Positions 1-5,090 of a stretch of DNA of 9,203 bases are shown here, piece after piece. Origin of the DNA: Rhizobiales bacterium UBA697 (GTDB lineage: Bacteria > Pseudomonadota > Alphaproteobacteria > Rhizobiales > Ancalomicrobiaceae). The position numbers were made by a program, and so were the translations under genes. Below the pieces are notes generated by a model, which saw only the letters and a program-made list of their open reading frames with translations, did no database searches and was not told the DNA's origin. The stretch is from NCBI GenBank assembly GCA_002298965.1, contig DBMN01000080.1, positions 4,176 through 13,378 on the forward strand, given 5' to 3'. Positions within the stretch are counted from its first letter, which is position 1. Each line of letters opens with the position of its first letter.

Positions 1-98
1 TCGCCGATCGCCCAACGCTCCGCCGGGATCGTCGTCAGGCAGACCGGGCAGACGCTCTCGGTGTCGATGCGCGTCACGGGGGTCTCGCAGCAGCTCAT
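1..98 (-). CDS. trsS: Radical SAM protein, N-terminal fragment (TrsS-like), cut by window edge
   Basis: Only the first 32 codons lie in the window. The ATG at 98 overlaps the stop of the upstream nucleotidyltransferase gene (ATGA), so translation is probably coupled; the sequence before the ATG has only a weak ribosome binding site. The fragment has Cys3-Cys4 and then a CPVC pair at residues 17-20, followed by LTTIPAERW. That 'CPxC...IPAE' opening is typical of one group of radical SAM proteins that carry a cysteine-rich N-terminal knuckle before the CxxxCxxC cluster. I recall that clusters of this type carry a radical SAM (seleno)protein named TrsS; the symbol is given on motif plus context. 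The visible cysteines are TGC codons and no in-frame TGA is seen. The radical SAM motif itself lies outside the window, so the call is moderate. Confidence 0.5.
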   Translation of the reverse strand, partial: MSCCETPVTRIDTESVCPVCLTTIPAERWAIG

Positions 99-1261
99 CG
101 GCCGATCCTGACCTCGACGAAGGGCGGCGCCGCCGGCGGCGCGGGTCCGTCGGCGAAGTCGATGCGGGCCGCGACCGCACGCAACACGGCCTCGGCCGCG
201 GCCCTGCGGCGACGCGCGCCGGCGAGGGCGGCCGGATCGTCGCCGAAACGGCGTTCGGCCGGTGCGAAACGTTCGTCGAGACCGACGCGACGCTCTCCGG
301 CGATGCACTTGTCGGCGAGATGCACCACGGCCGCCTCGTCGAGCGGGTCGCCGGGGGCGAAGTCGATCGCCATGTGTTGCGCGATCACCGCGGCGACGCG
401 CGGGAAGCCGAGATCGGCGAGGATCGCCGCCCCGACCTCGGCGTGACGCGCATGGCCCTTGGCGACGTCGTGCAGCAGCGCCCCTGCGCCGACGAGATCG
501 ACGTCGAGCGCGACGCCGGCGGCGTTCAGCCGTCGCGCCAGATCGACCGCCAGCGCCGCCACCGCCCGACAGTGCCGGCGGATCGGCTCGGCGACCGCAT
601 GGGCCTCGAGGATCGCCTCGCATTCGTCGGGCTCGGGCACGTGGCGATGCGCCAGAGCCTCGGCGAGGGCGGCGTGTTCCGGCGGGTGGTCCATGTCGTG
701 GAGACAGGCGCGATCGAAGACCGCGACGGTCGAGGCCTCGCCCTCGTGCCGGGCGAGGAGCGCGCGCAGGCCCCCCTCGCCGTCGCCGGCGATGATCTCG
801 GGAAAGAGCCCCTGCGGCAGGAAGGGCGGATGGCCCGGCTCGCCGCGGAAGGTCGGGTGGACGATGCCGCCGCGCGCCAACCCCGCCTCGGCGACACGGG
901 CGAAGGTCGAAGCCCGGACCGCCGGCACGTCGCAGGGGATGAGGAGCGTCCCCGCGATCGCTTCCGGCAGCGAGGCGATGCCGGCGCGCAGGCTCGAATA
1001 CATGCCGAGATCGTAGGCGGCGTTCTCGACCACCACCGCCGGACCGCCGGCGAGCACCGCCGCGACTTCCGCTCCACGGTGGCCGACGACCACATGAATC
1101 GGCCCGATCCCGGCCTCGGCCAGCGTCGCCACGACGTGTTCGATCACCGTGCGGCCGCCGAAGGGCAGCAGCGGCTTCGACGACCCCATGCGGGTCGAGC
1201 GGCCGGCGGCGAGGACGACCGCGGCGACACGCCGGCGGTCGGGGATGAGGGCGTCGGTCAT
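95..1261 (-). CDS. MobA/MocA-like NTP transferase fused to HD domain (DVU_1551 family)
   Basis: A 388-residue two-domain protein. Residues about 12-200 are a nucleotidyltransferase of the MobA/MocA type: the nucleotide loop is LAAGRSTRMGSSKPLLPFGG (18-37) and the metal-binding Asp is in PCDVP (D111). The LAAG form and the GMYSSLRAG segment (86-94) resemble MocA, which joins CTP to molybdopterin, rather than MobA, which starts LAGG and uses GTP. This fits because Mop-type aldehyde oxidoreductases carry molybdopterin cytosine dinucleotide. Residues about 215-368 are an HD-type metal-dependent hydrolase fold with H230, H264-D265, H296 and D317 (LADK). The HD substrate is unknown. The start overlaps the previous stop (ATGA), with GGAG nine bases upstream. 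CTP specificity is inferred from motifs and context; a purine or other nucleotide substrate is possible. Confidence 0.85.
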   Translation of the reverse strand: MTDALIPDRRRVAAVVLAAGRSTRMGSSKPLLPFGGRTVIEHVVATLAEAGIGPIHVVVGHRGAEVAAVLAGGPAVVVENAAYDLGMYSSLRAGIASLPEAIAGTLLIPCDVPAVRASTFARVAEAGLARGGIVHPTFRGEPGHPPFLPQGLFPEIIAGDGEGGLRALLARHEGEASTVAVFDRACLHDMDHPPEHAALAEALAHRHVPEPDECEAILEAHAVAEPIRRHCRAVAALAVDLARRLNAAGVALDVDLVGAGALLHDVAKGHARHAEVGAAILADLGFPRVAAVIAQHMAIDFAPGDPLDEAAVVHLADKCIAGERRVGLDERFAPAERRFGDDPAALAGARRRRAAAEAVLRAVAARIDFADGPAPPAAPPFVEVRIGR

Positions 1262-1716
1262 GGCGTCTCGCTCCGGACCTCGGTCGGATCGATGCCGTGT
1301 TCGGCGAGGATCTCGTTGAGCTTGTCCCAGACCTCGCCGATCAGCGCCGGGCAGCGCTCGGCCTTCAGCGCCTGATCGAACTTCATGATGTCGGCGCAGT
1401 CGATGCCGCCGAAGCGCTGCTTGGCCGAGGTGTGGAACCAGCCGGAGAAGGCGTCGAGCACCGAGGCAAAGCGTGGGTCTTCGGCCTCGTCCTCGCCCGC
1501 CCGCCCGGCGACGAGGCCGAGCACGCAGCAGCCGCCCGACAGCGCGCCGCAGTTGAAGCCCTGGCCCATGCCGAGCGCCAGACCCGACATGGCGCGGACG
1601 AGATCGGGATCGTCGCGGTTCTGTGCCTCGAGCGCCAGTTTCATCAGCACGTGGCTGCACTTGAGCCCGGAGAGCAGCATCTCGGCGATGCGGAAGGTGG
1701 TGTCGGGATCGCTCAT
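1258..1716 (-). CDS. C-GCAxxG-C-C family cysteine-rich protein (DVU_1555 family)
   Basis: A 152-residue protein with no signal peptide or membrane segment. Its cysteines are C20, C56, C63, C64, C107 and C122. The core NCGALSGGCC (55-64) with an upstream Cys (C20) and downstream C107 is the pattern of the C-GCAxxG-C-C family, whose members are thought to bind a metal or redox centre through these residues; the biochemical role is not settled. The ATG overlaps the methyltransferase stop (ATGA) and has GGAGG seven bases upstream, which fixes the start. It lies between the methyltransferase and the nucleotidyltransferase in one coupled unit, as in Desulfovibrio DVU_1555. Family assignment is strong; function is unknown, but involvement in metal or sulfur handling for the molybdenum enzyme is plausible. 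Confidence 0.85.
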   Translation of the reverse strand: MSDPDTTFRIAEMLLSGLKCSHVLMKLALEAQNRDDPDLVRAMSGLALGMGQGFNCGALSGGCCVLGLVAGRAGEDEAEDPRFASVLDAFSGWFHTSAKQRFGGIDCADIMKFDQALKAERCPALIGEVWDKLNEILAEHGIDPTEVRSETP

Positions 1717-2423
1717 GACGAAACCTCCGAACCGCCGGCGACGCGCGCGGCGATCAGCATGAAATAGCCCGGCCGGGTCGGTCGCCGGCCGTCTGCCGTG
1801 CAGCCGCAGCCCTCGCCCCACAGCGCGTCGAGCGAGCCGTGGGCAAAGACGAAGCGCGCCACCCAGTTCTTCAGAACCTCGGAACAGTCCTCGAACCACA
1901 TCGGCGCGAAGCCGCTCGCCGCGAGGTCGGCCGCGAGATCGCGCGGCACGGCGGCGAGCGCACCCGCCCCGCCGCGCAGCGGATCGGCGCGATCGAAGAC
2001 GTCGGAGAGCGCCAGATGCCCCCCGATCGCCACCACCCGCGCCCATTCGGCGAGCGCGGCGCGGCGGTCGGGCATGGTCGAGAGGACGCATTCGGAGAGG
2101 ACGCCGTCGAGCGACCCGGTCGCGAACGGCAGACGGACGGCGTCGGCCAGGAGGAAACGCGCGGCGTCCTCGCGTTCGCGTGCCCTTTGGAGCGTCGCCG
2201 CCGCGCGATCGACGCCGATCGCGCGCAGGCCCCGTCGCGACAGCGCCGCGACCCCGGTCCCCTGGCCGCAACCGACGTCGACCACCACCCCCCCGGCGGG
2301 AAAGGCGGCGCGATCGAGGAGACGTTCGGTCAGTTCCGGCCCGCCCGGCCTCAGCGGTGCGCCGTCCGGGCCGCAGACGCGGCCGTCGCCGTAGAGACCG
2401 GCAGTGGACGGCGCGACCTGCAT
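1713..2423 (-). CDS. trsM: Class I SAM-dependent methyltransferase (DVU_1556 family)
   Basis: A 236-residue protein. The SAM-binding motif I is VVDVGCGQGTG (47-57), the acidic residue after strand 2 is D72 (GVD), and LLADAVRLPF (91-100) supplies the adenine-site Asp D94. This is the usual Rossmann-like methyltransferase core. Beyond it, the C-terminal part is cysteine-rich: C180 and a GEGCGC segment with C206 and C208, which ordinary small-molecule methyltransferases lack and which suggests a metal, sulfur or selenium substrate. The ATG shares one base with the previous stop (TGATG) and has GGAGG seven bases upstream. In Desulfovibrio the same neighbour order holds (DVU_1555-1556-1557); I recall the name TrsM for this family but am less sure of it. 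The methylated substrate is unknown. Enzyme class is secure; the symbol is tentative. Confidence 0.85.
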   Translation of the reverse strand: MQVAPSTAGLYGDGRVCGPDGAPLRPGGPELTERLLDRAAFPAGGVVVDVGCGQGTGVAALSRRGLRAIGVDRAAATLQRAREREDAARFLLADAVRLPFATGSLDGVLSECVLSTMPDRRAALAEWARVVAIGGHLALSDVFDRADPLRGGAGALAAVPRDLAADLAASGFAPMWFEDCSEVLKNWVARFVFAHGSLDALWGEGCGCTADGRRPTRPGYFMLIAARVAGGSEVSS

Positions 2424-2626
2424 CACTTGTCCTCCAGCGCCTGCTCGACCTTCAGCATCCGCCCCGCCGCGAGTTCCTCGCTGACGTAGACGAAGCCGCA
2501 TTTCGGGCAGCGCGGCAGATCGACCGGGAAGGTCTGGCCGAGATAGGCGGCCTCGATCTTTCCCGGCTCGAGGGCGACGTCGCAGGCGAGGCAGATCATC
2601 GCCGGGGTAGTCGGGGTCTCGGTCAC
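2423..2626 (-). CDS. Small double-CxxC redox/zinc-ribbon protein (DVU_1557 family)
   Basis: A 67-residue protein starting at GTG. The GTG overlaps the TGA of the preceding iron-sulfur protein (GTGA) and is preceded by GGAGG at seven bases, which decides this start; longer upstream reading in the same frame is a shadow. It has two cysteine pairs, CLAC (12-15) and CPKC (40-43), spaced about 24 residues apart. Four such cysteines usually bind one iron (rubredoxin-like) or one zinc (zinc ribbon). The C-terminal third is a charged helix. Its position directly after the large Fe-S protein and before the methyltransferase matches the family annotated as DVU_1557 redox protein. Electron carrier between Mop and the dicluster protein is possible, but a purely structural zinc site cannot be excluded. 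Confidence 0.8.
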   Translation of the reverse strand: MTETPTTPAMICLACDVALEPGKIEAAYLGQTFPVDLPRCPKCGFVYVSEELAAGRMLKVEQALEDK

Positions 2627-4968
2627 GGCTTGGCCTCCACGCTCATGCGATGGCTCCAGGCGCGGCGCAGCACGAAGCCGTCGCCGTCCGGCTCGTAGGC
2701 GACCCAGCAGGTGACCTCGCCGCTGCGGTGCGCCGCGACGAGACGGCCCGTCGCCGGGTCCTTCAGCCGCCGGCCGGAGGCTTCCGCCTCGGCGATGACG
2801 CGTTCGGCGTCCTCGACCAGCAGGAGCTTGCGCTCCATGTCGCGCCGGACGTCCTCGGGCACCGTCAGCGTGATCCGCGGCACGGCAACCTCCATGTCTT
2901 CCCCCCAGAGATCGCGCATCAGGTCGGCCTTCAGCCGCAGCCGCGCGTCGCGACGGCGCGACAGACCGGGATCGATCCGCCCGGCGGCATCGCCGTCGTC
3001 GGCGAAGACCAGATCGAGCAGATGGGCGGTGCGCTTGCCGTGCTTGGCGAAGGTGTCGCGGCACATGGCGCAATAGGCGAGGAAGTCGTCCGGGCTCTGG
3101 GCGATCCGCGCCGTGACGATGGCGTCGGCGACATCCGCGTCGGCATAGGTGACGAGACCGCCGTAGCCGCAGCAGGTGGTCTTCTCGGCTCCCGTCAGCT
3201 CGCGCAACGCGATGCCGCGCGCCGCCGCGATCGCCCGCACCGCCTCCTGCGTCGCGACGTCGTGGCGCGCGGTGCAGGGATCGTGGATGGCGAGCGGGCC
3301 GACCGAGAGCGCCGGTGCCTCGGGCAGGCCGACCATCTCGAGCACCGTCCACAGCGACGCCGCCTCGACCTCCGGATGGAAGTCGCGGAACATCTTCAGG
3401 CAGGACGAGCACGCCGTGACGACCTTCGGCCTGCCCATCCGCCGCCATTCGGCATCGAAGGCGGTGCGGATCTCGTCGTGCAGCTCGACCCGCCCGGCCC
3501 AATGGGCCGGCGCGCCGCAGCAGTCGAGGAAGAGCCCGACGCCGCCGTCGATCCGCGCCGCGAGGTGATCGTAGATGCGGCGGACGTGATCGGGCCGCGA
3601 GCCGGCGAGCTGGCAGCCGGGGAAGAACAGCACCGCGCTCGTCTCGCGCCCCGGCTGATGGCGCACCAGCGTCGCCTCGGCCGAACGGTAGAAGGCGAGC
3701 TCCCGCAGGGCGAAGTCGTGATGCGACGGCGGCATCTTGCCCCGCCGCACCATCGACTGGCGGGCGTCGAGACAGACCTCGCCCATCGACAGGTCGTTCG
3801 GGCAGATCTCGGCGCAGAGGCCGCACAGCGTGCAGCCGTCGATCATCCGGTTGGCCTTGCGGTTGCCCATGACGATGCCGTCGTTGTTCCAGATCTCGCG
3901 GACGTAGCGCTTGGGATAGCTGCCGTAGCGGGCGAGATAGGGACAGGCCTTGACGCATTCCTGGCAGCGGCAGGGGAAGCAGCGCGCCGCCTCCGCCATC
4001 GCCTCGGCGCGGTCGTAGCCCTTGACCGGATCGGCCGGCACGACCGGGGCGACCGGCGCATGCGCCTCGACCGCGACATGGAGGCAGGAGGCCTGAGAGC
4101 CGCTGTCGCCGCGCCCCGCCGTCAGGCTGGCGCCCTGCAGGAAGCGGTCGACCGTCATCGCCGCCCGCCGTCCGTCGTGGATCGAGCCGATCGGCGAATA
4201 GTCGGCGAAGGTGCCGTCGGTCGCGTGCCGCGTCTCGGAGCGCAGACAGGCGGCGAAGATCTTGGGATGCGACGTGGTGCAGGCGTTGCAGTCGATCGCC
4301 ATCCGCCCGTCGGCGGTCATCTCCAGCGTCGGCGCGAAGGCGGGCGTCGGCCCGCGGCCGGGAGCGATCAGCACCGCGTCGTAGTCGGCGGCGAGCCGGT
4401 CGAGCCCGTTCGGCCCGTCACCACCGGAGACCCTTGCACGACAGACGATCTCGACGCCGAGCCGGGCGAGCGCGCCGAGATCGGCCTCAATCGCCGAAGG
4501 CGGCAGCACGTCGGGATCGAAGTGGCGCAGCCGCTCGAGCGGCCGGGCGTCGGCCTCGAGCACGGTGACGAGATGGCCCTTCATGGCGAGGTCGTGGGCC
4601 GCCGTGAGCCCCGTCAGCCCGCCGCCGACCACGGCGATCCTCTTCGGCTTGCGGGCGCGCTGCGGCGCGCGCGTCAGGACCGCATAGGCCTCCTCGACGC
4701 AGGCGCGCTCGAGCGCGGAAATCCTGATCGATCCACCGACCTCGGCGCGGCGGCAGGCCGGCTCGCAGGGGTGGTCGCAGACATGGGCGACGATCGCGGG
4801 AAAGGGGACGATCCGGGCATAGGTCGCGAAGGCGCCGACGAAGTCGCCCTTGGCGATCTTCTCGGCCATCGCGCGGGCATCGACATGGAGCGGGCAGGCG
4901 GCCGTGCAGGCCGGCGGCTGCTCCTCGATGCAGAGGGCTTCCCATGCCTTGACCTGTTCGCCGTCCAT
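2623..4968 (-). CDS. GltD-like flavin/dicluster Fe-S/CCG oxidoreductase (DVU_1558-like)
   Basis: A 781-residue cytoplasmic iron-sulfur protein. Domains in order: GltD/DPD-type N-terminal Fe-S domain with C13, C21, C25, C64, C68 and C72; a flavin-type Rossmann loop VVGGGLTGLTAA (113-124) and a C-terminal flavin segment with GSIHDGRRAA (261-270); a dicluster ferredoxin segment with C330, C333, C335, C338, C342 and then C379-x2-C382-x2-C385-x3-C389-P; two complete CCG motifs (C452...C483C484G...C520xxC523 and C565...C599C600G...C633xxC636) like HdrB/HdrD, GlpC and LutA; and an unassigned tail (690-781). The NAD(P)H-binding subdomain normally found in GltD between the two flavin segments appears to be missing. 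The start at 4968 has AAGGAGG five bases upstream. Family: pyridine nucleotide-disulfide oxidoreductase/dicluster-binding protein. It probably passes electrons to or from Mop; the partner is unknown. Confidence 0.85.
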   Translation of the reverse strand: MDGEQVKAWEALCIEEQPPACTAACPLHVDARAMAEKIAKGDFVGAFATYARIVPFPAIVAHVCDHPCEPACRRAEVGGSIRISALERACVEEAYAVLTRAPQRARKPKRIAVVGGGLTGLTAAHDLAMKGHLVTVLEADARPLERLRHFDPDVLPPSAIEADLGALARLGVEIVCRARVSGGDGPNGLDRLAADYDAVLIAPGRGPTPAFAPTLEMTADGRMAIDCNACTTSHPKIFAACLRSETRHATDGTFADYSPIGSIHDGRRAAMTVDRFLQGASLTAGRGDSGSQASCLHVAVEAHAPVAPVVPADPVKGYDRAEAMAEAARCFPCRCQECVKACPYLARYGSYPKRYVREIWNNDGIVMGNRKANRMIDGCTLCGLCAEICPNDLSMGEVCLDARQSMVRRGKMPPSHHDFALRELAFYRSAEATLVRHQPGRETSAVLFFPGCQLAGSRPDHVRRIYDHLAARIDGGVGLFLDCCGAPAHWAGRVELHDEIRTAFDAEWRRMGRPKVVTACSSCLKMFRDFHPEVEAASLWTVLEMVGLPEAPALSVGPLAIHDPCTARHDVATQEAVRAIAAARGIALRELTGAEKTTCCGYGGLVTYADADVADAIVTARIAQSPDDFLAYCAMCRDTFAKHGKRTAHLLDLVFADDGDAAGRIDPGLSRRRDARLRLKADLMRDLWGEDMEVAVPRITLTVPEDVRRDMERKLLLVEDAERVIAEAEASGRRLKDPATGRLVAAHRSGEVTCWVAYEPDGDGFVLRRAWSHRMSVEAKP

Positions 4969-5014
4969 CGTCGCCTCCTTCCGGTATCGGCGGATGGATC
5001 CGATCCGGCTTTGG

Positions 5015-5047
5015 GGAACCCGCAGCATGGAAGATGCCGCGGGTTCC
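5015..5047 (-). promoter_or_regulatory. Strong intercistronic stem-loop between mop and the Fe-S gene
   Basis: The arms are 5015-5028 and 5034-5047. In the minus-strand transcript they pair over 14 positions with one G-U wobble and a 5-base loop, beginning GGAACCCGC on the outer side. No run of U follows, so it is not a classical intrinsic terminator. It is the second of two hairpins in the 122-base gap and could stabilise the mop message end, act as a processing site, or attenuate expression of downstream genes. Confidence 0.6.
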
Positions 5048-5059
5048 GTCTTTGAGCCG

Positions 5060-5083
5060 CGTCATGTCCGACGCGACATGACG
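5060..5083 (-). promoter_or_regulatory. First stem-loop after the mop stop codon
   Basis: A perfect 9-base inverted repeat (CGTCATGTC at 5060-5068 and GACATGACG at 5075-5083) with a 6-base loop lies 8 to 31 bases after the mop stop. No U-run follows. Together with the larger hairpin at 5015-5047 it makes a tandem stem-loop structure at the 3' end of mop. Confidence 0.5.
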
Positions 5084-5090
5084 TCAGGCG

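Noticed and set aside
1713..2501. Longer methyltransferase start at 2501
   Set aside because: It would overlap most of the 67-residue gene and adds Arg/Gly-rich sequence; the ATG at 2423 has GGAGG and a coupled stop.
2650..5055. 801-residue open frame on the plus strand
   Set aside because: Antisense shadow of the dicluster/CCG gene; rich in Arg, His and Asp with no domain, caused by GC-biased codons lacking reverse stops.
5015..5083. Intrinsic terminator after mop
   Set aside because: Both hairpins lack a following U-run in the transcript, and the downstream genes need read-through or a promoter not visible here.
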